Assembly: GCF_014243445.1 (NCBI RefSeq)
Contig: NZ_JACLQD010000002.1
Span: forward strand, 434,001 to 498,000
Source of the DNA: Paragemmobacter straminiformis
GTDB taxonomy: Bacteria; Pseudomonadota; Alphaproteobacteria; Rhodobacterales; Rhodobacteraceae
Reading direction: 5' to 3'
Length of the DNA: 64,000 bases
The translations under genes were made by a program, and so were the position numbers. A model generated the notes under the pieces. The model had not been told where the DNA came from and ran no database searches. It worked only from the letters and a program-made list of their open reading frames with translations. How positions within the stretch are numbered: position 1 is the stretch's first letter; every line of letters starts with the position of its first letter. Of this stretch, positions 8,820-17,328 are shown in pieces.

Positions 8820-9971
8820 TCAAGCGGGGTGATCGAGCCAGTCGAGGATGGCCGCGCGGTCGCCGTCGAGGGTGGGGGCGGGGGGACGGGCCGACTGTTC
8901 GGGCAGGGTGGACATCTTGATCGGATTGCCCGCAGCGGTGAAGGCGGGGCCGCCGCCGTCGCGCGGGGTGACGGGCAGCACCATGTTGCGGGCGAGGATC
9001 TGGGGATCGGCCAGCGCCTGCGCCATGTTCTGCACGCGTCCGGTGGGGATGCCTGCGGCATCGAGCGTGGCGATCCAATGGGCCACGGGCTGTTGCAGCG
9101 TGACCGTCTCGATCAGCCGTTTCAGCAGGTGGACGTTGTCGCAGCGCAGGCCGTTGGTGGCAAAGCGCGGATCGGCGGGATCGAGGCCGAGGGTGGTGCA
9201 GAGCTTGCCAAAGAGCGCGTCGTTTCCGGCGGCGATGACGAAAAAGCCGTCGGCGGCGCGGAAGGTGGAAAAGGGCGTGATCGTCGGATGGCGCGCCCCT
9301 GTCGGGCCGGGCGGGTGGCCGGTTGCTGTCGCGATGGCGATGGCGTGTTCCTGTATCGGGATCTGGGCGTCGAGCATGGCGATGTCGATCTTGGCGCCTT
9401 CGCCCGTCTTCTCGCGGGAATAGAGGGCTGCAAGCACGCCTTGGGCCAGATACATGCCCGCCACGATGTCGCCGATCGAGGCGCCGACGCGGACGGGGGG
9501 GCCGCCTTCCTCGCCCGTGATCGACATGACGCCGCCGCGGGCTTGCACGACCATGTCATAGGCGGGTTTGGCCGCATCGGGGCCGGTATGGCCAAAGCCC
9601 GACACCGCGCCGTAGATCAGGCGGGGAAAGCGGGCGTGCAGGCTGTCGTAGCCGTAGCCCAGACGCTCCATCACGCCGGGGCGGTAGTTTTCAAGCAGGA
9701 TATCGGCGCGGCCGAGCAGGCGGTCGAAGATTGCGCGGTCGGCGGGCTGTTTCAGATCGAGCGCGATGGAGTGCTTGCCCGCATTCAGGGCCGCGAAATA
9801 GGCGGATTCGCCGCCGAGAAAGGGGGGGAAGGCGCGGGTGTCATCGCCCGTGACGGGGCGTTCGACCTTGATGATTCTGGCGCCGAGGTCTTGCAGCGTG
9901 GACGAGCAGAAGGGACCGGCAAGGACATGGGTGAGATCGAGGACGGTGATGCCGGAAAGGGGGGCGGGCAT
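8820..9971 (-). CDS. CaiB/BaiF family (class III) CoA-transferase
   Basis: A 383-aa class III acyl-CoA transferase, which moves CoA between carboxylates. It begins with the family block ITVLDLTHVLAGPFCSSTLQDLGA and shows KVERP, LLENYRPGVMERLGYGYD, and Asp139 in the AYDMVVQARGG motif, the expected catalytic aspartate. Substrate cannot be read from sequence. It sits between the small gene at 10110-10334 and the corrinoid reactivase, 91 nt upstream of the latter, and is separated from the small gene by two AT-rich hairpins, so it may be transcribed separately. It could handle an acid produced from the demethylated substrate, but that is inference. Confidence 0.9.
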   Translation of the reverse strand: MPAPLSGITVLDLTHVLAGPFCSSTLQDLGARIIKVERPVTGDDTRAFPPFLGGESAYFAALNAGKHSIALDLKQPADRAIFDRLLGRADILLENYRPGVMERLGYGYDSLHARFPRLIYGAVSGFGHTGPDAAKPAYDMVVQARGGVMSITGEEGGPPVRVGASIGDIVAGMYLAQGVLAALYSREKTGEGAKIDIAMLDAQIPIQEHAIAIATATGHPPGPTGARHPTITPFSTFRAADGFFVIAAGNDALFGKLCTTLGLDPADPRFATNGLRCDNVHLLKRLIETVTLQQPVAHWIATLDAAGIPTGRVQNMAQALADPQILARNMVLPVTPRDGGGPAFTAAGNPIKMSTLPEQSARPPAPTLDGDRAAILDWLDHPA

Positions 9972-10043
9972 GGGCGGGACCTGTGCGTGGCTTCGCGGCG
10001 AGCAAAGCGTTAACCTGCGCTTATTGCAATGCCGCGCCTCAAC

Positions 10044-10062
10044 GATTTTTCTGCGAAAAATC
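10044..10062. repeat. AT-rich hairpin element
   Basis: Inverted repeat GATTTTTC-TGC-GAAAAATC, 8-bp arms and 3-nt loop. It is one of two adjacent hairpins between the small leftward gene and the CoA-transferase gene. Terminator or attenuator function is inferred only from position. Confidence 0.55.
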
Positions 10063-10081
10063 AGAGGCGGTCACATGGCCT

Positions 10082-10101
10082 GAATTTTCGCCAGAAAATT
10101 C
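10082..10101. repeat. AT-rich hairpin element
   Basis: Inverted repeat GAATTTTC-GCCA-GAAAATTC, 8-bp arms and 4-nt loop, directly downstream of the stop of the leftward gene at 10110. It resembles the neighbour at 10044 and the hairpin at 5322 in having a TTTTC/GAAAA core. Confidence 0.55.
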
Positions 10102-10109
10102 GTTGGCCG

Positions 10110-10334
10110 TCAGAAGAGCAGATGGATTGCGCCGGAATGGCAAACCACGATGAACTGGTCGGACGTCTGGATAAGGTGAAACCCCCGCGCGCGCACTTCG
10201 CGCAAGAACCTGTCGCGACCGACCTCGCGGTCGATCCAGTCGACGTTGCGTCGGATCACATGGCCATCGGCGGCCTTGGCCGAGAATATCAGCCTGATCC
10301 AGGTGTCTGCGGTACTTAGGCGACTCATCTGCAT
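10110..10334 (-). CDS. Small conserved protein of unknown function
   Basis: A 74-aa frame between the methyl-THF methyltransferase (38 nt upstream) and the CoA-transferase. It contains DTWIRLIFSAKAADGHVIRR, then a VDWIDREVGRDRFLREVRARGFHLIQTSDQ-like block, predicted mixed alpha/beta, with no signal peptide or membrane span. Similar short proteins occur in Rhodobacteraceae and are sometimes labelled as phosphoribosylanthranilate isomerase, which at this length is not believable as an enzyme. Two starts are possible (10334 and 10328) and neither has a clear ribosome-binding site. I cannot assign a function. Confidence 0.6.
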   Translation of the reverse strand: MQMSRLSTADTWIRLIFSAKAADGHVIRRNVDWIDREVGRDRFLREVRARGFHLIQTSDQFIVVCHSGAIHLLF

Positions 10335-10372
10335 GGGGCGACCCTAGCCGCCCCATGCTTAACAAAGCCTTA

Positions 10373-11353
10373 TCAGGCGCGGCCGCGACGGCCGCCACGG
10401 CGGCCACCGGCGGCCTGGCTTGCGGCGGCAGAGGCTTCGGCAAAGGTCATGCCGCCCTCGACCGCTTCCAGAACCTTGGAAAAGCGGATCCATTCGCCGC
10501 CATTGGCGTCGTGGTTCATCAGCATGTTGGCGGCGCGGATCGCCTCCATTTCCTGCTGACGCACGGGGTTCATGATGGCGCTGGTCATGCCGGCGCCGAT
10601 GGCCATCGGCAGGAAGGCCCCGTTCACGCCGTGACGGTGCGGCAGGCCGAAGGAGATGTTCGAGGCACCGCAGGTCGTGTTCACGCCCAACTCCTCGCGC
10701 AGGCGGCGGACGAGGGCGAAGACCTGCTGTCCGGCCGAGGCCATCGCGCCCACGGGCATGACCAGCGGGTCGACCACGATGTCATGGGCGGGAATGCCGA
10801 AATCGGCGGCGCGCTGCACGATCTTTTTGGCCACGGCAAAGCGGACGTCGGGATCGGGCGAAATGCCGGTGTCGTCGTTGGAAATCGCCACGACCGGCAC
10901 GTTGTATTTCTTGACCAGTGGCAGGACGAGTTCGAGCCGCTCTTCCTCGCCCGTGACCGAGTTCAGCAGCGGACGCCCCTCGCAGGCGAGAAGGCCGGCC
11001 TCCAGCGCGCCGGGAACGGAGCTGTCGATGCAGAGCGGCACGTCGACGGTTTGCTGCACGATCTCGATCAGCGCCTTCATCAGCGGCGGTTCGACGAAGT
11101 TGTTGTCGGCATAGCGCGGGTCTTGCGCCATCATGTTGGTAAAGACGGCGCCCGAGTTGATGTCGAGCACGGTCGCGCCACAGGCAACCTGTTCCAGCGC
11201 GTCACGGATGACGGTGTCGTAATTGCCAAGCTCGAGCTCGGCGGCGAGCTTCTTGCGCCCGGTGGGGTTGATGCGCTCGCCGATGACGCAGAAGGGTTCG
11301 TCGAAACCGATGATGACGGTTTTCGTTTTCGATTCCAATACAGTGCGGGTCAT
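10373..11353 (-). CDS. Methyltetrahydrofolate:corrinoid methyltransferase (MtrH/MetH-type pterin-binding)
   Basis: A 326-aa pterin-binding TIM-barrel protein. It is predicted to transfer the methyl group between a methyl-corrinoid protein and tetrahydrofolate, here most likely toward methyl-THF. Family features are FCVIGERINPTGRKK at residues 21-35 and GATVLDINSGAV, with the conserved Asp and Asn of pterin sites, followed by PLCIDSS and LLNSVTGEE. The C-terminus is a basic Gly/Arg tail (GGRRGGRRGRA) beyond the barrel. It follows the MTHFR-like gene by 15 nt. The order points to a catabolic route: substrate methyl to corrinoid, to THF, to methylene-THF. Confidence 0.9.
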   Translation of the reverse strand: MTRTVLESKTKTVIIGFDEPFCVIGERINPTGRKKLAAELELGNYDTVIRDALEQVACGATVLDINSGAVFTNMMAQDPRYADNNFVEPPLMKALIEIVQQTVDVPLCIDSSVPGALEAGLLACEGRPLLNSVTGEEERLELVLPLVKKYNVPVVAISNDDTGISPDPDVRFAVAKKIVQRAADFGIPAHDIVVDPLVMPVGAMASAGQQVFALVRRLREELGVNTTCGASNISFGLPHRHGVNGAFLPMAIGAGMTSAIMNPVRQQEMEAIRAANMLMNHDANGGEWIRFSKVLEAVEGGMTFAEASAAASQAAGGRRGGRRGRA

Positions 11354-11368
11354 TCTGAAACCTTTGCG

Positions 11369-12289
11369 TTAAGCTTGGCTGGCGGGAACGCCAGAGGCGC
11401 CGCCGTTTTCGGTGGCCCAGGTGGCATTGGTCTTGATGCCGCCAAGGGGGAAGAAGTGGACGGATTCGATGCCGAAGCCGGGGTTCGCCGCCTTGTGCGC
11501 GGCAAGGGCCTGCACGAATTCGGTCGGCTCGTAGGGCATCAGAAGCTTGGTCACGTCCATCGCGCGCTTTTGCAGGACGCGCAAGCTGGGGCCGACGCCG
11601 CAGGCGATGGCGAATTTGATCAGGGTTTGCAGCTTGGCAGGGCCCGCCACGCCGATGTGGACGGGCAGGTTGACGCCTTCGGCCTTGAGGCGGTCGACCC
11701 ATGCGATCACGGGGTCGGCCTCGAAGCAGAACTGGGTCGCCATTGCCATCTTGGCATCGGTCCGCTCGGCAAAGGCCGATTTCCAGCGGGCGGCCTCCAT
11801 CACGGCGCGGTCGGAGCCATCGGGGTCGATGTCCTTGTTGCCTTCGGGGTGGCCCGCGACGTGGAGCCGTTCGAACCCGTCGAAGGCGCCGGATTCGAGA
11901 AGCTGCATCGAAGTGTGGAAATCACCCGCGGGCTGCGCCACGCCGCCTGCGAGCAGAAGGCCCTGCTTGACGCCGGCTTCACCCTTGTAGCGGGCGACCC
12001 AGTCGAGAAGCGTCGCCTTGTCCTTGATGATGCGCGCGGGGAAGTGCGGCATCACGGGGAAACCTTCGGCGTTCAGGCGCTTGGCGGTGGCGACCATGTC
12101 CTCGATCGGGGTGCCGTCGATATGGGCGATGTAGACGCGGGTGCCTGCGGGCAGGATGTCGCGGAAGCTGTCAACCTTTTCGGCGGTGCGCGGCATGACC
12201 TCGATCGAATAGCCCTTGAGGAAGGCTTCGAGCGCGGCGGAAGCCGGTGCGGGAGCGGTCGCCTCGCGGCGGAAGTTGAAGAGGGCCAT
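11369..12289 (-). CDS. Methylenetetrahydrofolate reductase-like protein
   Basis: A 306-aa protein of the MTHFR fold (TIM barrel), which interconverts methyl-THF and methylene-THF. It is short and begins MALFNFRRE, unlike canonical MetF. Visible are YSIEVMPRTAEKVDSF (substrate/flavin-barrel start), VYIAHIDGTP, GFPVMPHFPARII, and LPVHIGVAGPAKLQTLIKFA. In this setting it probably runs in the oxidative direction on methyl groups delivered by the next gene. The start at 12289 has GGAGA five bases upstream; an ATG at 12310 overlaps the preceding stop as ATGA and is an alternative. Confidence 0.85.
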   Translation of the reverse strand: MALFNFRREATAPAPASAALEAFLKGYSIEVMPRTAEKVDSFRDILPAGTRVYIAHIDGTPIEDMVATAKRLNAEGFPVMPHFPARIIKDKATLLDWVARYKGEAGVKQGLLLAGGVAQPAGDFHTSMQLLESGAFDGFERLHVAGHPEGNKDIDPDGSDRAVMEAARWKSAFAERTDAKMAMATQFCFEADPVIAWVDRLKAEGVNLPVHIGVAGPAKLQTLIKFAIACGVGPSLRVLQKRAMDVTKLLMPYEPTEFVQALAAHKAANPGFGIESVHFFPLGGIKTNATWATENGGASGVPASQA

Positions 12290-12306
12290 GAGGGTCTCCG
12301 TGAGGG

Positions 12307-12621
12307 TCATGCGGAACGGGGGGTGGACCAGCCGTCGGCGTCGATCAGCGTCTTGATGCGGGCGGTGTCGAATTCGGCTTCGAGCCGGTCGGCTTCGGCG
12401 CGGGCGATGGCGGCGGGGTCGTCGCCTTCGACCGTGTAGGAGGGGGCCTTGCGCCATTCGGCCAGATAGCTGTCGGTGTCGCGTGCGCCGACTTTCATGG
12501 CGCAACGGTCGATCGCCTGCTCGAAGCGTTCGGGAAGCTGGACCTTCGATCCGCTGCGCCCCTTGCCCACGATCACCTGGGCGGGGATGTCGCGCCAATA
12601 CACCACTGTCACTTCCGGCAT
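12307..12621 (-). CDS. Virulence factor family protein, first gene of the one-carbon operon
   Basis: A 104-aa cytosolic protein that matches the small family named 'virulence factor', found in alphaproteobacteria beside MTHFR-like and corrinoid methyltransferase genes. It begins MPEVTVVYWRDIPAQVIVGKG and includes KVQLPERFEQAIDRCAMKVGA and DSYLAEWRK. No catalytic motif or membrane segment is seen. Despite the family name, the location at the head of a one-carbon operon suggests an accessory role in methyl transfer. The chosen start leaves the upstream 27 codons as non-coding leader, which contains an inverted repeat at 12675-12691 further up. Confidence 0.75.
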   Translation of the reverse strand: MPEVTVVYWRDIPAQVIVGKGRSGSKVQLPERFEQAIDRCAMKVGARDTDSYLAEWRKAPSYTVEGDDPAAIARAEADRLEAEFDTARIKTLIDADGWSTPRSA

Positions 12622-12674
12622 CCGAGTCACCCTGTTTTTGTCCGTTCCGTAATAGCGCCAATGCGCGACCCGCG

Positions 12675-12691
12675 ATGTCGGTTTTCGACAT
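12675..12691. promoter_or_regulatory. Candidate operator upstream of the one-carbon operon
   Basis: Perfect inverted repeat ATGTCG-GTTTT-CGACAT, 54 bp before the start of the leftward virulence-factor-family gene, in the divergent region shared with ppx. A partial match (GATGTCG followed by five T) lies at 58173-58184, about 100 bp before mttB, the other half of the predicted pathway. A common regulator is speculative. Confidence 0.35.
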
Positions 12692-12887
12692 GGCGGACGC
12701 ATGTAGCGACCCTGCTGCGGGCTGCGCCTTGACTATCGCAAAAGAGCGCGTCGGGCGACGGGCAAGTTGGCGCGGAATTCATCGAAATTTTCAACTTGGT
12801 CATGAGTGCCGCGCGGGCGGGCATCGCGGTCTTGCGTCAGGGGGACGCAGGGGCTAGGCTTGATCCAACCACTTATGGAGGGCGATC

Positions 12888-14024
12888 ATGGCGCCCGAGC
12901 GTCCCCGGGAGGCGGACGCGATCCCGCAGGCTGCCGAGTTTTTTCCGGTTGTGCCGTCGGTCGAACCGTCACCTCCCGCAGAACCCGGACCGGGGCTGCT
13001 TTATGCGGCGCTCGATCTGGGCACGAACAGTTGCCGGATGCTGATTGCCCAACCGAAGGGCAGCCAGTTTCAGGTCGTGGACAGCTTTTCAAAGACTGTC
13101 CAGCTTGGCGTCGGGCTGGAAGCCAGCGGCCGGCTTTCGCGCGCGTCGATGTCGCGGACGGTGCAGGCCTTGCGCATCTGCCAGAAGAAGATCGAGAAGC
13201 ACGGCGTGCGCAACATGCGGCTGGTGGCAACCGAAGCCTGCCGCCGTGCGCGCAATGCCAAGGATTTCATCCGGCAAGTGCGGCGGGAAACGGGCTTGCA
13301 GCTTGAAATCATCGCACCCGAGGAAGAGGCGCGGCTGGCGGTGATTTCCTGCGCGCCGCTGGTCAACCCCAAGACCGAGCAATTGCTGGTGGTCGATATC
13401 GGCGGCGGATCGACCGAGCTGGTCTGGATCGACCTGAGCCGCGTGCCGCCCGAAGAACGGCCGCGGTCGATCATGCGGCTGCATCGGGGCTTTCACGCCC
13501 AGGGCGAGGCCGAGGCGCGGGTGGTGGACTGGATTTCGGTGCCGCTGGGGGTGGCGACGCTGAAGGACCAGTTCGCGGATGTCGATGACGACGGCGCGCG
13601 CTTTGCGCTGATGTCGTGGTTCTTCGAGGAAAACCTGTCGAGCTTTTCGCCCTACAATGCCGAGAACCCGCGCGACGGGTTCCAGATCATCGGCACCAGC
13701 GGCACGGTGACGACTGTTGCGGCCAGCTATCTGAACCTGCGCCGCTATGACCGGACCAAGGTGGACGGGTTGCAGATGACCTCGGACCAGATCGACCTTG
13801 TGATCCGCGAATATCTGGCGCTGGGGCCGGAAGGGCGGCGGACTGACCCGCGCATCGGGCGGGACCGCCACGCGCTGATCATGTCCGGGGCGGCTATCCT
13901 TCAGGCGCTGATGCGGATATGGCCCACGGATCGCCTGAGCGTGGCCGACCGTGGCCTGCGCGAAGGGTTACTTTATGCACAGATGAGCGCCGATGGCGTT
14001 CTTGAGGACGGACCTTACGCATGA
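12888..14024 (+). CDS. Ppx/GppA family phosphatase (exopolyphosphatase or pppGpp phosphohydrolase)
   Basis: A 378-aa ASKHA-fold phosphatase that removes terminal phosphate from polyphosphate or from pppGpp; which one cannot be told from sequence. Motifs are [14 protein letters not shown] at about residues 43-56 (phosphate 1), [13 protein letters not shown], and [15 protein letters not shown] (phosphate 2). The first 40 residues are Pro/Glu-rich and probably disordered. GGAGG lies before the ATG. It is shorter than E. coli Ppx and lacks the C-terminal HD-like domain. The stop overlaps the rlmE start (ATGA). A PPK2 gene at 48 kb belongs to the same polyphosphate theme but is unlinked. Confidence 0.9.
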   Translation: MAPERPREADAIPQAAEFFPVVPSVEPSPPAEPGPGLLYAALDLGTNSCRMLIAQPKGSQFQVVDSFSKTVQLGVGLEASGRLSRASMSRTVQALRICQKKIEKHGVRNMRLVATEACRRARNAKDFIRQVRRETGLQLEIIAPEEEARLAVISCAPLVNPKTEQLLVVDIGGGSTELVWIDLSRVPPEERPRSIMRLHRGFHAQGEAEARVVDWISVPLGVATLKDQFADVDDDGARFALMSWFFEENLSSFSPYNAENPRDGFQIIGTSGTVTTVAASYLNLRRYDRTKVDGLQMTSDQIDLVIREYLALGPEGRRTDPRIGRDRHALIMSGAAILQALMRIWPTDRLSVADRGLREGLLYAQMSADGVLEDGPYA

Positions 14025-14749
14025 CGGCTATCAAGGGATCATCGGGACGCGGGCAGCGCGAGCTGCGGGTGCGGGTCAAGACGGCCAAGGGGCGCAAGCT
14101 GTCCTCGACGCTGTGGCTCGAACGGCAGTTGAATGACCCCTATGTCATTCAGGCCAAGAAGGACGGCTATCGCGGGCGGGCGGCCTACAAGATCCTCGAA
14201 CTCGACGACCGCTACGGGTTTCTGAAGCCGGGCTGTCGGGTGGTCGATCTTGGCTGCGCGCCGGGGGGCTGGACGCAGGTGGCTGTCGCGCGGGTGAACG
14301 CCCTTGGCGAGAATACGAAAAAGCCGGTGGGCACGGTGCTGGGGATCGACCTGCAAGAGGTCGAGGCGATACCGGGGGCCGAGCTGCACCAGCTCGATTT
14401 CCTGTCGGATGATGCGGATGAGCTGGTCAAGGGCTGGCTGGGCGGCCGCGCCGATGTGGTGATGAGCGACATGGCGGCGGCGGCTTCGGGGCACAAGGGC
14501 ACCGACCACCTGCGCATCATCGCGCTGGTGGAAGCCGCACTCGCCTTTGCCTTCGATGTGCTGGAGGATGGCGGAACCTTTGTCGCCAAGGTTCTGGCCG
14601 GTGGCGCCGAAAACGAGATGCAGACCATGCTGAAGAAGAACTTCAGGAAGGTCGCAAACGTGAAACCGCCGGCGAGCCGCGCGGACAGTTCGGAGAAGTT
14701 CGTGGTGGCGCAGGGGTTCCGCGGGCGTCAGGCCGAGAGCGGGGAATAG
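14021..14749 (+). CDS. rlmE: 23S rRNA (uridine-2'-O)-methyltransferase RlmE (FtsJ/RrmJ)
   Basis: A 242-aa SAM-dependent methyltransferase that modifies U2552 in the ribosomal A-loop late in 50S assembly. It has an N-terminal basic region ([15 protein letters not shown]), [21 protein letters not shown] with the first catalytic Lys, [15 protein letters not shown] as SAM motif [30 protein letters not shown] (catalytic Asp), and a [14 protein letters not shown] block with the second catalytic Lys. It is coupled to ppx/gppA by an ATGA overlap, a pairing I believe is common in this family. Two tandem palindromes follow. Confidence 0.95.
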   Translation: MTAIKGSSGRGQRELRVRVKTAKGRKLSSTLWLERQLNDPYVIQAKKDGYRGRAAYKILELDDRYGFLKPGCRVVDLGCAPGGWTQVAVARVNALGENTKKPVGTVLGIDLQEVEAIPGAELHQLDFLSDDADELVKGWLGGRADVVMSDMAAAASGHKGTDHLRIIALVEAALAFAFDVLEDGGTFVAKVLAGGAENEMQTMLKKNFRKVANVKPPASRADSSEKFVVAQGFRGRQAESGE

Positions 14750-14750
14750 G

Positions 14751-14796
14751 GCAAATTCCTTCGAAGGAATTTGCAAAACTCTTCGAAGAGTTTTGC
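14751..14796. repeat. Two tandem 24-bp perfect palindromes, probable bidirectional terminator
   Basis: Positions 14751-14774 and 14773-14796 are each perfect 24-bp palindromes with no loop, sharing one GC dinucleotide and both centred on TTCGAA. They lie between the convergent rlmE and DUF882 genes. Each can form a 12-bp hairpin on either strand, flanked by TTTTGC or AAAAC, so termination in both directions is plausible. Confidence 0.7.
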
Positions 14797-14801
14797 CTGT
14801 G

Positions 14802-15371
14802 TCAGCCGCCCCAATGGCGCAGCGGGCCGCAATCCATGTGGACGAAGTTCGAGCGGGGGTAGCGGCCGACGCCGCCTGCGGCGCAAGCCTCGGCCGCTTT
14901 AGCCATCTGGCCGACCGAGCGGGATTTCAGGCGCAGGTCGGCGGCCTGACCCTTCATGTGCAAGGAGTTGCGGGCGACCCCGCGCGAGGATTCCCGCAGC
15001 ATGGCGTTGGTCTTGGGGCAACGGTAGCCGGACAGGAGCATGTAAGGCTCGCTCACATCCATCAGGCTGTGGGCTGCGGCGATGATGTCGACGGTGCGGG
15101 GATCGATCACCTTGGTTTCGTTGGTGCGCCAGTCGCGCATGAAATGGGTGATCTCGTCCATGACCTCGGGGATATACTCACCCTCGACCCAGTAGATCGT
15201 ATCGAGGGTTTCACCGGTGCGGCCCGAGTACATCTTGACGCGGCGGATATCGCCCGCCCCGCGCAGAAGGCCGAAGGCGTTGGCGTAGGTGGGGGCCGCT
15301 GTCACGAGGGTGGCCGCGAACACGCCCAAGAGTCCACGCCGAGTGACGCCCGATTTTGCCGTGTTGGTCAT
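14802..15371 (-). CDS. DUF882/YcbK-type M15-like murein peptidase, Tat-exported
   Basis: A 189-aa periplasmic protein with a twin-arginine signal (TRRGLLGVFAATLVTAAPTYA, Arg11-Arg12). The mature domain shows LAS-family zinc-peptidase features: SGYRCPKTNAMLRE, SLHMKGQAADLRL with the His and Asp ligands, and a C-terminal FVHMDCGPLRHW with the third His. By analogy with E. coli YcbK/MepK it would cleave peptidoglycan cross-links. The frame extends upstream but MTNTAKSGVTRRG at 15371 gives a proper Tat leader. It is divergent from an L,D-transpeptidase, whose 3-3 cross-links MepK-like enzymes cut. Confidence 0.88.
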   Translation of the reverse strand: MTNTAKSGVTRRGLLGVFAATLVTAAPTYANAFGLLRGAGDIRRVKMYSGRTGETLDTIYWVEGEYIPEVMDEITHFMRDWRTNETKVIDPRTVDIIAAAHSLMDVSEPYMLLSGYRCPKTNAMLRESSRGVARNSLHMKGQAADLRLKSRSVGQMAKAAEACAAGGVGRYPRSNFVHMDCGPLRHWGG

Positions 15372-15686
15372 GAAAAGCCTGTCCCCAGTTTCGCCTTGTT
15401 GCCGCCTGTATCGGCAGCTTTCGTGCCACTTATCCCCAAGTGCCCGAACTTTATGGCACAGGATCACTTTCAGCCCAAGCCGCGATTGTTGCCGGATCAC
15501 GGACTTTGCCCGCATCGGCAAATTCTTGCCCAAAGGCAGGGAACCAATCGGGGATTTCCGCAACTGTTGCCTCTGTGCCGCTTTGACGGGGCGCCGCACG
15601 GCACGCGCGGGTTGTGAATGGACAGGCGCGGAGAATTGGTTAACACCTGTAATTATTGGGTTTTCACGAGAGATGACGAGGTGGCG
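15372..15686. other. Divergent intergenic region
   Basis: 315 bp between the DUF882 peptidase gene and the L,D-transpeptidase gene, which are divergent and related in function. It must hold promoters for both. I see no convincing -35/-10 pair, repeat or small gene. Confidence 0.5.
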
Positions 15687-17297
15687 ATGGCCGTGGTTTC
15701 CAAGTCTTACCTACTTTCGCATGTGGCTGCTGCGGCTGTCGGCGTGGCCCTGTCGTTTGGTCTGGGGGCGGGGGTGCTGCAGGCCGAAGTACCTGCTTAT
15801 GTGCAGTCTTTGGGCGAGTCTGTATCGGAAGATGCGGCGATTTCCGCCTTTTACCAGGGCCGGAATTTCGCGCCGATCTGGACCGGTGCGCAAGATGCCG
15901 CGCGGCGGTCGGCCCTGCTGAACGTGCTGGCGCGGGCGGGGGACCACGGGCTTCCGGTCAGCCGCTACGATGCCGGCGCCTTGGTCGCCGCGATCGAGGC
16001 GGTCAAGACCGAGGGCGACAGAGGCCGGATCGAGGCTGCGCTGACGCGCGCCTTTCTGGCCTATGCGCATGATGTGAAGAGCGGTGTGCTCGAGCCTGCC
16101 AAGGTAGACCCCGGCATCTTGCGGGTGGTCGAACGGCCCGACGAGGCGCGGTTGCTGGCGGCTATCGCCGGGGCGGACCCGATGGCGGTCTTGCTGGACC
16201 TGCCGCCGAAAGCGCCGGAATATGCGCGCCTGATGAAGGAAAAGCTGGCGCTTCAGGGCGCGGTGGCCGCCGGCTGGGGGCCAGAGGTCGCAGCCGAGAA
16301 GCTGGAGCCGGGTGATACCGGCCCTGCGGTCATCGCGCTGCGCGACCGTCTGGTGGCGCTTGGCTATATGCCGGTGTCGGCGACGGCGGTCTATGACGCG
16401 GCGATCACGGCGGCGGTGCAGCGGTTCCAGAGCGACCACGGCTTGTTGCCCGACGGCGTCGCGGGGGCCGGAACGGTGGCCGAGATCAACATCGGCCCCG
16501 AAGCGCGGCTGAAATCGGTGGTCGTCGCGATGGAGCGGCTGCGCTGGATGGGCGATTTCGACCGCAGCGGGCGTTACATCTGGGTGAACCAGCCCGATTT
16601 CACGGCGCAGATCATCGACCACGGTCGGGTGACGTTCCAGACGCGCTCGGTCGTCGGCAAGAATTCGGTCGATACGCGCAGCCCCGAGTTTTCCGACCAG
16701 ATGGAACATATGATCGTGAACCCGAGCTGGGGGGTGCCGCGGTCGATCATCGTCAAGGAATATCTGCCGCTGTTGCAGCAGAACCCGCAGGCGGTGGGGC
16801 ATTTGCAGGTGGTTGACCGCCAGGGCCGCGTGGTGCCGCGCGAGCAGATCGATTTCGCCTCGTTCACGGCCAAGAGCTTTCCCTTCGGGCTGCGGCAGCC
16901 GCCTTCGGACGGCAACGCGCTGGGGAAGGTGAAGTTCATGTTCCCGAACCCCTATAACATCTATCTGCACGACACGCCCGCCAAGGACCTGTTCGCCAAG
17001 GAAGTGCGCGCCTATAGCCACGGCTGCATCCGGCTGGCCGATCCGTTCGATTTTGCCTATGCGCTGCTGTCGGCGCAGTCGGATGACCCGAAGGGCGTGT
17101 TCAAGGCGGCGCTCGACCGGTCTGGGGAGCAGATGCTCAAGCTCGATCGTCCGGTGCCGGTGCATCTGGTCTATTTCACCGCATGGCCCACGTCGAAGGG
17201 GCAAATGACATGGCGGCGGGATGTCTATGGCCGCGACGGGCGGATTTTCGACGCGCTGACCGAGGCCGGGGTGGTCTTGGGCGGCGTTCAGGGGTAA
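15687..17297 (+). CDS. L,D-transpeptidase with peptidoglycan-binding domain (YcbB/LdtD type)
   Basis: A 536-aa envelope enzyme that forms 3-3 cross-links in peptidoglycan or attaches proteins to it. An N-terminal hydrophobic segment (residues 11-33) is a signal peptide or anchor. A scaffold region follows (FYQGRNFAPIW near residue 56), then a PG_binding_1 repeat at about 208-270 (DTGPAVIALRDRL, VQRFQSDHGLLPDG), then the YkuD domain at about 298-460. This last has HMIVNPSWGVP, IYLHDTP and the catalytic YSHGCIRL motif with Cys447. ATG 15687 has GAGG five bases upstream. It is divergent from a DUF882 peptidase. Confidence 0.93.
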   Translation: MAVVSKSYLLSHVAAAAVGVALSFGLGAGVLQAEVPAYVQSLGESVSEDAAISAFYQGRNFAPIWTGAQDAARRSALLNVLARAGDHGLPVSRYDAGALVAAIEAVKTEGDRGRIEAALTRAFLAYAHDVKSGVLEPAKVDPGILRVVERPDEARLLAAIAGADPMAVLLDLPPKAPEYARLMKEKLALQGAVAAGWGPEVAAEKLEPGDTGPAVIALRDRLVALGYMPVSATAVYDAAITAAVQRFQSDHGLLPDGVAGAGTVAEINIGPEARLKSVVVAMERLRWMGDFDRSGRYIWVNQPDFTAQIIDHGRVTFQTRSVVGKNSVDTRSPEFSDQMEHMIVNPSWGVPRSIIVKEYLPLLQQNPQAVGHLQVVDRQGRVVPREQIDFASFTAKSFPFGLRQPPSDGNALGKVKFMFPNPYNIYLHDTPAKDLFAKEVRAYSHGCIRLADPFDFAYALLSAQSDDPKGVFKAALDRSGEQMLKLDRPVPVHLVYFTAWPTSKGQMTWRRDVYGRDGRIFDALTEAGVVLGGVQG

Positions 17298-17328
17298 ATC
17301 CGGCGGGACGTGACCCGGAGACCTGAAG

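Noticed and set aside
10355-12439. 694-codon open frame on the plus strand
   Set aside because: Antisense of the methyl-THF methyltransferase and MTHFR-like genes, with His/Gly-rich low-complexity translation typical of shadow frames.
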